From positions 1-64,000 of the forward strand of contig NZ_JBKKHQ010000015.1 in the NCBI RefSeq assembly GCF_046614695.1: a stretch of 64,000 nucleotides of DNA, given 5' to 3'. This stretch comes from Pokkaliibacter sp046614695. Its GTDB lineage: Bacteria; Pseudomonadota; Gammaproteobacteria; Pseudomonadales; Balneatricaceae. The notes below the pieces were generated by a model. The model had not been told where the DNA came from. It saw nothing but the letters and a program-made list of their open reading frames with translations, and did not search any database. The position numbers and the translations under genes were made by a program. Below are positions 27,321 through 35,800 of this stretch, one piece after another; positions within the stretch are counted from its first letter, which is position 1, and every line of letters starts with the position of its first letter.

Positions 27321-28613
27321 ATGTTTAAAAAACTCTGCCTGGGATTGCTCTGCATGCTGAGCGTAAGTCTTGCGCATGCCGAGCTGACCATTGAGATTAC
27401 CAAAGGTGCGGATAACCCGACACCTATCGCAATTGTTCCCATGCAATGGCAGGGGTCACCTCTTAGTGAAGATATTTCCCAGATCGTTTCTGATGATTTG
27501 AAACGTTCTGGTCAGTTTGCCCCACTTGAGCGTGGGCGCATGCTGAACTGGCCTTATCAGCAAGACCAGATCTTCTATCGGGACTGGACCATCCTGAAGC
27601 AGCAGTATCTTGTTATCGGCCGTCTGACCCAACAAGGCAGCCAGTATCACGCTGAGTTCGAACTGTACGATGTTGCTCATGAGCAGCGTATTCTTTCCGG
27701 CCAGGTTAATGGTGGTCAGAATAATTTGCGGGATATTGCACACTATATCAGCGACCAGATCTATCAAAAGCTCACAGGTATCCGTGGTGCCTTCTCAACC
27801 CGTATTGCTTATGTATCGGCACAGCACTTTGCTGGCGGCAAAGGTAAATATCGGTTGATCGTAGCGGATGCTGACGGCGCTCGCCCTCGTACTATTCTTG
27901 AGTCGAATGAGCCCATTCTTTCTCCATCCTGGTCACATGATGGCAAGAAACTGGCTTATGTTTCTTTCGAAACCACGCGTCCGGCAATCTATATTCAGAA
28001 TCTGTCAACCGGACAGCGTCAGCGCCTTAAGTCTTTCCCTGGCTTAAACGGCGCTCCTGCATGGTCTGTAGATGGCAACAAACTGGCTTTGGTGCTTTCC
28101 AAAGATGGCAATGCTGAAATTTACCAGCTGAATCTTGGCAATCTTGATTTGAAGCGCCTGACCCATCAATTCTCCATTGATACAGAACCCAGCTATACTC
28201 CTGATGGGCGTGGATTGATCTTTACCTCTGACCGTGGTGGTCAGCCGCAGATTTATAAAATGAACCTCGCCAGTGGTGATGTGCAGCGTCTCACCTTTGT
28301 CGGTAATTACAATGCAAAAGGTGAGCTTAGTCAGGACGGTCGTTTCCTGGTTACTGTTCATCGTGAGTCTCGTGGGGCCAGCTTCCATGTTGCTGTACAT
28401 GATCTGCAAACAGGCCGTGTGACTCCGCTGACGGAATCCAATCTTGATGAGTCGCCAAGTATCGCGCCTAACGGCACGATGGTGATTTATGCCACCAAAG
28501 AGGGTGGTAAAGGTGTACTGTCCGTGGTTTCCATGGATGGACGTTTCAAGTACGTATTGCCTGATGCTACAGGTGACGTGCGTGAACCTGCCTGGTCTCC
28601 TTATCTGAACTGA
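27321..28613 (+). CDS. tolB: TolB periplasmic beta-propeller protein
   Basis: This protein of about 430 residues has a signal peptide (MFKKLCLGLLCMLSVSLAHAE), an N-terminal alpha/beta domain and a six-bladed WD40-like propeller with repeated SWSHDGKKLAYVS, AWSVDGNKLALV and SYTPDGRGLIFTSDR units. It binds Pal and TolA. Two start codons are possible: ATG at 27315 is only 1 nt from GAGAG, while ATG at 27321 has 7-nt spacing and gives a normal signal peptide, so the second was chosen. Confidence 0.96.
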   Translation: MFKKLCLGLLCMLSVSLAHAELTIEITKGADNPTPIAIVPMQWQGSPLSEDISQIVSDDLKRSGQFAPLERGRMLNWPYQQDQIFYRDWTILKQQYLVIGRLTQQGSQYHAEFELYDVAHEQRILSGQVNGGQNNLRDIAHYISDQIYQKLTGIRGAFSTRIAYVSAQHFAGGKGKYRLIVADADGARPRTILESNEPILSPSWSHDGKKLAYVSFETTRPAIYIQNLSTGQRQRLKSFPGLNGAPAWSVDGNKLALVLSKDGNAEIYQLNLGNLDLKRLTHQFSIDTEPSYTPDGRGLIFTSDRGGQPQIYKMNLASGDVQRLTFVGNYNAKGELSQDGRFLVTVHRESRGASFHVAVHDLQTGRVTPLTESNLDESPSIAPNGTMVIYATKEGGKGVLSVVSMDGRFKYVLPDATGDVREPAWSPYLN

Positions 28614-28687
28614 TAAGACAGGCAAACCGGCCTTCTGGGCCAAACATAACTGCCATTTAATTTTTTGTGATACTGGAGAGATCCAAA

Positions 28688-29197
28688 ATGAAACTGTCTG
28701 CTGTTAGCAAAGCCGTTGCCCTGGGCCTGTCACTGGCGTACCTGGCTGGTTGTAGCACTTCAGGGAAGACTACTGATGCTGGTCAGGGCACTGATATGTC
28801 CTCCGGTTCTACCTATGGTACTGATTCTGGTAACGCCAATGGCGCGATGGATGCATCTGCTATTGCCAACATCCCATCAGTATTTTACTTTGACTTCGAT
28901 AGCTCAGAGATCAAACCTGAGTACCGTGATGCGCTGGCTACTCATGCGCAGTACATCCGTTCTAATCCTTCTGTTCATGTACGTCTGGAAGGTAACACTG
29001 ACGAATGGGGTACCCGTGAGTACAACCTGGCACTGGGCGAGCGTCGTGCGAAAGCCGTTGCTGCATTCCTGATGGACCAGGGCGTTAACTCCAGCAGCAT
29101 TGAAACCGTTAGCTACGGCGAAGAAAAACCAGCCAACCCATCCAGCAACAAGGATGCGTGGTCTGAAAACCGTCGTGTTGAGCTGAAGTATCAGTGA
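28688..29197 (+). CDS. pal: Peptidoglycan-associated lipoprotein Pal
   Basis: This 169-residue outer-membrane lipoprotein has a signal peptide ending in the lipobox LAGC, a flexible Gly/Ser/Thr-rich linker and a C-terminal OmpA-like domain (YFDFDSSEIKPEY; EGNTDEWGTREYNLALGERRA) that binds diaminopimelate in peptidoglycan. The frame is open from 28667, but the ATG at 28688 has GGAGAG upstream and gives a proper signal peptide. Confidence 0.97.
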   Translation: MKLSAVSKAVALGLSLAYLAGCSTSGKTTDAGQGTDMSSGSTYGTDSGNANGAMDASAIANIPSVFYFDFDSSEIKPEYRDALATHAQYIRSNPSVHVRLEGNTDEWGTREYNLALGERRAKAVAAFLMDQGVNSSSIETVSYGEEKPANPSSNKDAWSENRRVELKYQ

Positions 29198-29207
29198 TCT
29201 GAATTAG

Positions 29208-30047
29208 ATGCGAAATAAGCCCTTATTGTTATCTGTAAGTCTGGGAGCTGTACTGACAGTATCCCAGGTTTGGGCCGATACGGTCCCAGTCCTGGAAATG
29301 AACTCGGTTGATAACTCAACCAGTAGCAGTGGTTACTCCAGTAGTAACTCTGCTTCTGGTCAGGGTGGCGGTTTCAGCGGAGGTCAGTATGAGCAAATCC
29401 AGAGTCTGCAGCGAGAGTTGCAGAGCCTGCGTGGTCAGATTGAACAGCTGAACTATCAGGTAAAACAGTTGCAGCAGGATCAGAAGGATCAATACCTCGA
29501 TCTTGATGGGCGTATATCGCGTCTTAGCTCGACAAGCGCTAGCAGTGACATGGGAGCAGGAACAGGTGCGGCAGACCTGCCTGCTTCCTCCTCGGAGGGA
29601 GCCTCTGGCCCCTCTGATGCTGCTTCTGGCTCTGGTAATGCTGGTGGTACAACAGCTAGCAGCAGTGCAAGTGAGCAAGCAGAGTACGATAGTGCCTTTC
29701 AGCTCGTACGTAGCCGAGCATTCGACCAGGCCGCCACAGCCTATCAGCAATTCGTTCAGCGCTATCCCAGCGGTAAGCTGACCGGCAATGCTTGGTATTG
29801 GTTGGGTGAGATTTACCTGGCGATGTCTCCGCCAGACACGGCGCAATCCAGAGAAGCTTTTGCCAAGGTGGTGACGGCGTTCCCTGAAAACCGGAAGGTT
29901 CCTGATGCGCTTTACAAGCTGGGAGTGTTGTCTGCCCGTCGAGGTGATAAGGACAACGCCAAGAATTATCTGCAGCAGGTGATTAGCGGTTATGCTGACT
30001 CATCTGCTGCGAAACTGGCTCAGGATTATCTGAAGACGCTGAATTAA
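29208..30047 (+). CDS. cpoB: CpoB/YbgF cell division coordinator
   Basis: This 279-residue periplasmic protein has a signal peptide (LLLSVSLGAVLTVSQVWAD), a short N-terminal coiled coil (QIQSLQRELQSLRGQIEQL, about 60-100), a Ser/Gly/Ala-rich linker and C-terminal tetratricopeptide repeats (about 160-279). CpoB binds TolA and coordinates outer-membrane constriction with peptidoglycan synthesis. It closes the tol-pal operon. Confidence 0.94.
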   Translation: MRNKPLLLSVSLGAVLTVSQVWADTVPVLEMNSVDNSTSSSGYSSSNSASGQGGGFSGGQYEQIQSLQRELQSLRGQIEQLNYQVKQLQQDQKDQYLDLDGRISRLSSTSASSDMGAGTGAADLPASSSEGASGPSDAASGSGNAGGTTASSSASEQAEYDSAFQLVRSRAFDQAATAYQQFVQRYPSGKLTGNAWYWLGEIYLAMSPPDTAQSREAFAKVVTAFPENRKVPDALYKLGVLSARRGDKDNAKNYLQQVISGYADSSAAKLAQDYLKTLN

Positions 30048-30075
30048 GCTGATTGGATAAAGAGAGCCGCACTGA

Positions 30076-30105
30076 AGGCACTGTGTATTGCACAGTGCCT
30101 TTTTT
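30076..30105 (+). terminator. Rho-independent terminator of the tol-pal operon
   Basis: A perfect 10-bp stem AGGCACTGTG/CACAGTGCCT with loop TATTG is followed by TTTTT. Confidence 0.92.
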
Positions 30106-30129
30106 GTATTCCTGACTTGGGGGTTTAGG

Positions 30130-30135
30130 TATAAT
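30130..30135 (+). promoter_or_regulatory. Probable -10 element for nadA
   Basis: A perfect TATAAT lies 74 bases before the nadA start. The best -35 match (TTGTAT, 30104-30109) has a 20-bp spacer, so the promoter is weak or regulated. Confidence 0.4.
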
Positions 30136-30209
30136 CGCCCACCCAGCGAGTCTGCGCAGAGCCTTGCAGATCCAGTGGTTGTTGTGTTAGTAGGGAATAG
30201 CGAATCGAT

Positions 30210-31262
30210 ATGCTCACTGAAAAAGAGATAGCCGATAAGGTCATGGTGCGAGAGCATCTTGCGCGTATAAGCCTGACATCAGAAATGTCAGTTCAGGACA
30301 CTGAAGCTTATAAAGAAGAAATTAAAAGCCTGCTTAAAGCGAATGATGCCTGTCTTGTAGCTCACTACTATACCGATCCCGTTATTCAGGCTCTGGCAGA
30401 GGAGACCGGCGGTTGTGTTGCTGATTCTCTTGAAATGGCGCGCTTTGGCAAGCATCACGAAGCCTCTACTTTAGTGGTGGCCGGTGTCCGTTTCATGGGA
30501 GAGACATCGAAGATTCTTAGCCCTGAAAAAACCATCCTGATGCCGACACTTGAAGCAACCTGTTCACTGGATATTGGCTGTCCTGAGCAAGAGTTCTCCG
30601 CCTTTTGTGATCAGCATCCCGACCGACAAGTTGTGGTGTATGCCAATACTTCTGCAGCGGTCAAAGCTCGGGCTGACTGGGTGGTGACTTCCAGTTGTGC
30701 ATTGGAAATCGTTGAGCATCTGATGGACCAGGGGCAGAAAATTATCTGGGGCCCCGATAAGCATCTCGGCCGCTACATTGAGCGTGAAACAGGTGCCGAT
30801 ATGCTGATGTGGAACGGCTCTTGTATTGTTCACGAAGAGTTCAAGGCCAAAGGCCTGACAGACCTCAAAGCGGTATATCCTGATGCTGCTATTTTAGTCC
30901 ATCCTGAGTCGCCGGAGGCTATGGTCGATCTGGCCGATGTGGTGGGAAGTACCAGTCAGCTTATCAAGGCTGCTCAGACTATGCCCAACGACACCTTTAT
31001 CGTGGCGACAGATAAAGGGATTTTTTACAAGATGCAGCAGGCTGCTCCCGGAAAGCAGTTAATCGAGGCTCCTACTCGTGGTAATGGCGCTACCTGCAGA
31101 AGCTGTGCACTGTGTCCGTGGATGGCAATGAACTCTCTTGAGCGCCTGGCTGCTGTGCTGCGTAATAAAGATCAGGAGATTCATGTGGATGATGCGCTCC
31201 GCGAGAAAGCACTGATCCCCTTGAACCGAATGCTCGATTTCACAGCTTCGCTTCGTCGCTAA
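30210..31262 (+). CDS. nadA: Quinolinate synthase A
   Basis: This 350-residue [4Fe-4S] enzyme condenses iminoaspartate with dihydroxyacetone phosphate to quinolinate in de novo NAD synthesis. The cluster ligands are visible: Cys in LEATCSLDIGC, Cys in VTSSCALEI, and the C-terminal CRSCALCPWM motif. The start ATG at 30210 gives a normal length. The partner nadB is not in the window. Confidence 0.96.
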   Translation: MLTEKEIADKVMVREHLARISLTSEMSVQDTEAYKEEIKSLLKANDACLVAHYYTDPVIQALAEETGGCVADSLEMARFGKHHEASTLVVAGVRFMGETSKILSPEKTILMPTLEATCSLDIGCPEQEFSAFCDQHPDRQVVVYANTSAAVKARADWVVTSSCALEIVEHLMDQGQKIIWGPDKHLGRYIERETGADMLMWNGSCIVHEEFKAKGLTDLKAVYPDAAILVHPESPEAMVDLADVVGSTSQLIKAAQTMPNDTFIVATDKGIFYKMQQAAPGKQLIEAPTRGNGATCRSCALCPWMAMNSLERLAAVLRNKDQEIHVDDALREKALIPLNRMLDFTASLRR

Positions 31263-31273
31263 TTGACGAGATT

Positions 31274-31301
31274 AAAAAAGCGCTCCAGAGAGCGCTTTTT
31301 T
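31274..31301. terminator. Bidirectional terminator between nadA and the M48 protease gene
   Basis: A 12-bp stem AAAAAAGCGCTC/GAGCGCTTTTTT with loop CAGA can end both convergent transcripts, since each strand carries a T-run after a GC-rich stem. Confidence 0.9.
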
Positions 31302-31328
31302 GTTAGTGCTATATATGATGTCGATGAA

Positions 31329-32762
31329 TTAGCGCATCGACTTTTCCCAGCCTTCCCAATTTTTAACCTTGGTGTCCATGGCATCCAGTACATCATTGTC
31401 CTCTTTTGTCAGGCCGCGGGCATTTCGCGCATACCGAATCTGCTTCTTGGCGAGCTCCCAAGAGGCGGTATGCATAAAGTACTGAATTCTGGATTCATGC
31501 ACGGCGATAATATGCTGTAGCCTGCCTTCAACTTCGGAGAGGTTGTACCACACATCAGCTACTTCAGGATGAGACTGGCTAAGCTGCAACAGGGTCTTTC
31601 TTGCATCTTCAAGATGACCATGTTCCTCCTGCATACGTGCAAGCTCAGTCCCAATGATCAGATTTCCGGGAAAGATTCCCCAATAGGTATTCAGAACATC
31701 AAGGCCTTGTTCTGGCTTACCGGTTTGTTCAAGGTAGCGTGCGCGCAGGGTTTGAACTGAGAGATCATTACTTTGATGCGTCTCAAGCCATTTTATGGAA
31801 GACGCAGCGTTATTGCCTTCTTTTCGCTCCAGCTCCGTCAGGGCATAACCGTAGTGTGCGCCGGCATTATCAGGCAGGTTTGCGACCCGCGAGCGGTAAT
31901 AATTAAGAATCTGTTGGCTCGCTTTATTGGCGAGCACGTTAGCTCGAGCCTGCATCATTAGAAAACGCGGATCGACAGGGTCTGATTTCTGTGGGTATTG
32001 CGCTGCTCTGGCTTCGGCATCGGCAACACGGTTCTGGGTAAGCGGATGGGTGAGCAGAAACTCTGGCACCGTCGTGTTGCTATTGAAGTCATGCTCCAGT
32101 TTCTTGAGCATTTCAGGCATGGCTTCCGGGTCAAAGCCCGCCGCAGCCATCACTGATAAGCCTCTTCGGTCAGCTTCTTCTTCATGCATGCGGCTGTATG
32201 TGAGGGCATGACCATCCTGCGCTGCCATACTGGAGGAAATCGCAGCCCCTCCGGCTTGTGCTCCTGCGGCAATCCCCAGCACAGCACTGGCGACCATTGA
32301 GGCAATCCAGAAAGGGCGCTCTTTCTCTTGTTGGGTAACTTGCTGCGCGTAGTGACGAAGGCTCAGGTGGCTTAACTCGTGCGCCAGAACTGAAGCCAGC
32401 TGGTCCTGATTATCCACGTACTTGAGAAGTCCGGCATTTACGCCAATCAATCCGCCTGGAATAGCAAAAGCGTTCAGCTGTGTGCTTCGCATGACGAGCA
32501 CGTGTACATTGGGATCGGGCAGCTGCGCATAAGGCGCGAGATCGTAGATTAATTCTGAAAGGTAGTTGTCAAGAGCGGGGTCGTTGAGGGTTTGGCCGGA
32601 ACCCTGCAGCTGGCGAAGCATATAGTCGCCGATGCGGTTTTCATCACTAATGGAAACTGCAGAGGAAGAATAGTCGCCCAGATCAGGCAGGGAAAGATCC
32701 AGAGCGAAAGAGTGGTTTGAGCCAAGTAATAATGTTGTTGCCAGAACAAAAGCTTTTTTCAC
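31329..32762 (-). CDS. bepA: BepA/YfgC-like periplasmic M48 metalloprotease with TPR domain
   Basis: This 477-residue exported protein has a signal peptide (KKAFVLATTLLLGSNHSFA), the zinc-protease motif HELSH with a downstream EEEADRRG zinc ligand, a Gly/Ala-rich helical insertion and C-terminal tetratricopeptide repeats. BepA assists BamA-dependent assembly of LptD and degrades stalled outer-membrane proteins. The frame runs upstream to 32816, but the GTG at 32762 has GGGAGG 6 nt away and yields the signal peptide. It is divergent from the TusA-like gene and convergent with nadA, the arrangement I recall from Pseudomonas. Confidence 0.92.
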   Translation of the reverse strand: MKKAFVLATTLLLGSNHSFALDLSLPDLGDYSSSAVSISDENRIGDYMLRQLQGSGQTLNDPALDNYLSELIYDLAPYAQLPDPNVHVLVMRSTQLNAFAIPGGLIGVNAGLLKYVDNQDQLASVLAHELSHLSLRHYAQQVTQQEKERPFWIASMVASAVLGIAAGAQAGGAAISSSMAAQDGHALTYSRMHEEEADRRGLSVMAAAGFDPEAMPEMLKKLEHDFNSNTTVPEFLLTHPLTQNRVADAEARAAQYPQKSDPVDPRFLMMQARANVLANKASQQILNYYRSRVANLPDNAGAHYGYALTELERKEGNNAASSIKWLETHQSNDLSVQTLRARYLEQTGKPEQGLDVLNTYWGIFPGNLIIGTELARMQEEHGHLEDARKTLLQLSQSHPEVADVWYNLSEVEGRLQHIIAVHESRIQYFMHTASWELAKKQIRYARNARGLTKEDNDVLDAMDTKVKNWEGWEKSMR

Positions 32763-32876
32763 ATCTATCCTCCCTAACCGCTGAATCAGTCTATCCCCGG
32801 TGTTCCAAGGCAGCAATGATGCAGCCGTGACAAAATTTTGCTATACAGTGGCTTCCTGCCGCTACCAACCTTGTGA

Positions 32877-33119
32877 GTGTTGCTTTTGGAAACCCCGATT
32901 CTGGATGCGACAGGGCTCGCCTGTCCGTTGCCATTGTTAAAAACCAAACTTGCTTTAAAACCCTTGTCGTCGGGTGAAACTCTTCATGTGCTGGCAACCG
33001 ATGCTGGCGCCGAGCGTGATATTCCTGCCTTCGTCAATCTGAGCCCTCATGTGTTGGTGCGAAGCACCGTTGAAGAGGGGATTTATCACTTCTGGATTAC
33101 CAAGGGAGAAAGCGCATAA
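32877..33119 (+). CDS. TusA/SirA-family sulfur carrier protein
   Basis: This 80-residue protein has the TusA signature LDATGLACPLPLLKTK with the Cys of the CPxP motif that carries persulfide sulfur. Its position between the BepA-like protease and perM matches PA1006 of P. aeruginosa, which is linked to molybdenum cofactor homeostasis and nitrate respiration, so it may serve that role rather than tRNA thiolation. The GTG start has no strong ribosome binding site and is uncertain by a few codons. Its stop directly abuts the perM ATG. Confidence 0.88.
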   Translation: MLLLETPILDATGLACPLPLLKTKLALKPLSSGETLHVLATDAGAERDIPAFVNLSPHVLVRSTVEEGIYHFWITKGESA

Positions 33120-34199
33120 ATGTTCAGCGTATTAAAAGACTGGATTGACCGGCACTTCTCTAATGAAGAGGCTCTGGTGTTATTTTTCCAGCTGCTGTTG
33201 GCGCTGCTGGTCGTGCTTTTCATGGGGCATATCCTCGCACCACTTTTTGCCAGCGTTATTCTGGCTTTTCTTCTGCAGGGTATTGTTGCCTGGGTGGAGC
33301 GGCGTGGCATTCCTCATACACTAGCGGTGATCAGTGTCTTCGTGATCGCTGTCGGAGTCTTTTTCGGCTTTGTGGTTTTCTTGTTACCCATTATCTGGGG
33401 ACAGCTAAATAACCTGCTTAAAGAGCTGCCACGTATGCTCAATGACGGGCAGACATCTTTGATGCTATTACCCGAACGATATCCGGATCTAGTCTCCGCC
33501 GAACAAGTACGCAACTGGATTTCGCAGGCAACAGGCGAGGTGGGTCGACTGGGTCAGTTTCTGGTGAGCTTTTCGTTATCTTCTATTGCCAACGTGATGA
33601 CGATTCTGGTCTACAGCATTTTGGTGCCGATTCTCATGTTCTTCTTCATGAAGGATGGCAAATTGATCACTGGCTGGTGGGCAAAGAACTTTCTTCCACG
33701 CAAACGGAAGCTGCTTGCTCAGGTCTCAGTGGAAATGGATGCGCAAATTTCCAACTATGTGCGCGGCAAGGTGATTGAGATTCTGATCGTCGGTGCAGTC
33801 TCTTACGTGGCTTTTGCTTTGCTTGATCTCAACTATGCGGCGTTGCTGGCCTTATTGGTTGGGCTTTCCGTCGTGATACCTTACATCGGTGCTGCCGTGG
33901 TAACCATTCCGGTCGCACTGATCGCCTACTTTCAGTGGGAGTGGAGTAATAGCTTTATTTATCTGATGGTTGCTTATGGGATCATTCAGGCGTTGGATGG
34001 CAACGTGCTGGTCCCTTTGTTGTTCTCGGAGGCTGTTAACCTGCATCCGGTAGCCATTATTATTGCAGTACTGGTGTTCGGTGGGTTCTGGGGGCTGTGG
34101 GGAGTGTTCTTTGCCATTCCGCTGGCGACGCTGTGTAAGGCAGTGCTTCATGCCTGGCCTCGCGAGCAGGAAATTATTACGACTAATCATTCCGGGTAA
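33120..34199 (+). CDS. perM: AI-2E/PerM family membrane transporter
   Basis: This 359-residue protein has about eight hydrophobic segments, including a paired helix at about 18-60 (FFQLLLALLVVLFMGHILAP) and a C-terminal conserved region (PYIGAAVVTIPVALIAYFQW; GIIQALDGNVLVPLLFSEAVNLHP). The family includes TqsA and PerM; substrates are mostly unproven and include signalling molecules and ions. AAGGGAG lies upstream of the start. It is transcribed with the TusA-like gene. Confidence 0.88.
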   Translation: MFSVLKDWIDRHFSNEEALVLFFQLLLALLVVLFMGHILAPLFASVILAFLLQGIVAWVERRGIPHTLAVISVFVIAVGVFFGFVVFLLPIIWGQLNNLLKELPRMLNDGQTSLMLLPERYPDLVSAEQVRNWISQATGEVGRLGQFLVSFSLSSIANVMTILVYSILVPILMFFFMKDGKLITGWWAKNFLPRKRKLLAQVSVEMDAQISNYVRGKVIEILIVGAVSYVAFALLDLNYAALLALLVGLSVVIPYIGAAVVTIPVALIAYFQWEWSNSFIYLMVAYGIIQALDGNVLVPLLFSEAVNLHPVAIIIAVLVFGGFWGLWGVFFAIPLATLCKAVLHAWPREQEIITTNHSG

Positions 34200-34211
34200 T
34201 GCTGGAAGAGA

Positions 34212-34234
34212 AGGGGCTGATAAAGCCCCTTTTT
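34212..34234 (+). terminator. Rho-independent terminator of perM
   Basis: A 7-bp stem AGGGGCT/AGCCCCT with loop GATAA is followed by four T residues. Confidence 0.85.
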
Positions 34235-34277
34235 AATGCTCTTGCTCTGACTGTATGGGTCTTAACCCATCATAACC

Positions 34278-34748
34278 TCAGCTTTGTATTGACTTGGCTG
34301 CTTCCAGAACTTCTTCAACATGACCTTTCACTTTAACCTTGCGCCATTCTTTTTGCAGGATGCCATTGTTATCAAACAGGAAGGTGCTGCGTTCAATACC
34401 CTCATGTTCCTTGCCATAGAGCTTTTTCAATTTGATAACATCAAAAAGGCGGCAAATTTTTTCATCAGGATCGCTTAATAGCGCAAACGGAAACTCATGC
34501 TTCTTGGCAAAGTTTTCATGGGTACGCAGGCTATCGCGGGATACACCGATAATCATGGTATTCGCCGCTTCGAACGCCGAGAAACTATCACGGAAATCCT
34601 GACCTTCTGTAGTACAGCCAGGCGTATTGTCTTTCGGGTAAAAATAGATAACGACTTGTTTACCGCTGAACTCGCTACTGTTGATATCACCCAAATGGGT
34701 TGCTGCGCTGAATTCCGGAATCTTTTCGCCTACCTGAACTGTGCTCAT
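34278..34748 (-). CDS. bcp: Thiol peroxidase Bcp/PrxQ type
   Basis: This 156-residue peroxiredoxin reduces hydroperoxides in the cytoplasm. The peroxidatic cysteine is Cys45 in YPKDNTPGCTTEG. The resolving cysteine that follows five residues later in E. coli Bcp is Gln50 here, so it must work as a 1-Cys enzyme or use the cysteine in DEKICRLF. It is divergent from dapA, as in Pseudomonas. Confidence 0.93.
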   Translation of the reverse strand: MSTVQVGEKIPEFSAATHLGDINSSEFSGKQVVIYFYPKDNTPGCTTEGQDFRDSFSAFEAANTMIIGVSRDSLRTHENFAKKHEFPFALLSDPDEKICRLFDVIKLKKLYGKEHEGIERSTFLFDNNGILQKEWRKVKVKGHVEEVLEAAKSIQS

Positions 34749-34826
34749 GAAGTGTCCTCACTGACGTCGCTTATGGCCTTGATGTTGGCTAAATTTGGGG
34801 GCGAGCAAATGGAATACAAGCGTAAC

Positions 34827-34854
34827 TTGCCTTTGCGCAGTCGTGCTTTAGAAT
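34827..34854 (+). promoter_or_regulatory. Sigma70-like promoter of dapA
   Basis: TTGCCT (34827-34832) and TAGAAT (34849-34854) are separated by 16 bp, giving a start near 34861 and a leader of about 50 bases. Confidence 0.5.
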
Positions 34855-34911
34855 GAGGCGGCAATTTTCAGGTTATGCCTGATAACGACTGATTTTCGTA
34901 ACGGAGAGATT

Positions 34912-35790
34912 ATGATCAAAGGTAGCCTCGTCGCCTTGGTGACACCAATGTCAGCTGGTGGAGCAATTGACTGGGCCGCCCTGGATGCGCTGGTTGAGTG
35001 GCATATCGAATCCGGCACCAGTGCGATCATCGCGGTGGGTACGACAGGTGAGTCTGCAACCCTTGACCCAGCTGAGCATGCCAAGGTAATCCGTTACATT
35101 GTGGAGCGTGCTAAAGGTCGTATCCATATTATGGCGGGTACCGGCGCCAACGCGACTTCCGAAGCGATTGCGCTTTCCAAAGCAGCCAAAGAGGCCGGTG
35201 CTGACAGCTGTCTCTCCGTTGTTCCTTACTACAACAAGCCCACTCAAGAGGGTTTGTATCAGCATTTTCGTACCATCGCCGAAGCCGTCGACATTCCTCA
35301 GGTGCTCTATAACGTTCCCGGACGTACTGTCTGCGACATGTCAGGTGAGACAACACTGCGCTTAGCTAATGATGTTCCCAATATTGTTGGGATCAAGGAT
35401 GCTACAGGTGATCTGGAGCGTGGTCGCTGGCTGATCGAAAATGCTCCTGCAGGCTTCGCGCTTTACTCTGGTGACGATGGTACTGCGTTGGATTTCATTC
35501 TCATGGGCGGCTATGGCGATATTTCTGTGACAGCCAACGTCGCGCCTAAAGCCATGGCTCAAATGTGTGCATTGGCACTGCAGGGCAAGGCCGATGAAGC
35601 CCGTGCTCTGAATGAGACGTTGATGCTACTGCATAACAAGCTATTTGTTGAAGCTAACCCGATTCCCGTTAAATGGGCGCTGGCAGAAATGGGGCGTATC
35701 GGTTTCGATATCCGTTTGCCTCTTACCAAGCTTTCTCCCCAGTACCATAGCGTGGTGCGCGAAGCGCTGGTCCACGCCGGTCTGATTTGA
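34912..35790 (+). CDS. dapA: 4-hydroxy-tetrahydrodipicolinate synthase
   Basis: This 292-residue TIM-barrel lyase condenses pyruvate with aspartate semialdehyde in lysine and diaminopimelate synthesis. It shows GTTGESATL, YNVPGRTVCD with the catalytic tyrosine region, and the Schiff-base Lys in VGIKDATGD. The start ATG has GGAGAG upstream. It precedes bamC by 10 bases in an operon typical of gammaproteobacteria. A DapA paralogue at 39063 belongs to a different pathway. Confidence 0.96.
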   Translation: MIKGSLVALVTPMSAGGAIDWAALDALVEWHIESGTSAIIAVGTTGESATLDPAEHAKVIRYIVERAKGRIHIMAGTGANATSEAIALSKAAKEAGADSCLSVVPYYNKPTQEGLYQHFRTIAEAVDIPQVLYNVPGRTVCDMSGETTLRLANDVPNIVGIKDATGDLERGRWLIENAPAGFALYSGDDGTALDFILMGGYGDISVTANVAPKAMAQMCALALQGKADEARALNETLMLLHNKLFVEANPIPVKWALAEMGRIGFDIRLPLTKLSPQYHSVVREALVHAGLI

Positions 35791-35800
35791 GGAGTCCCCT

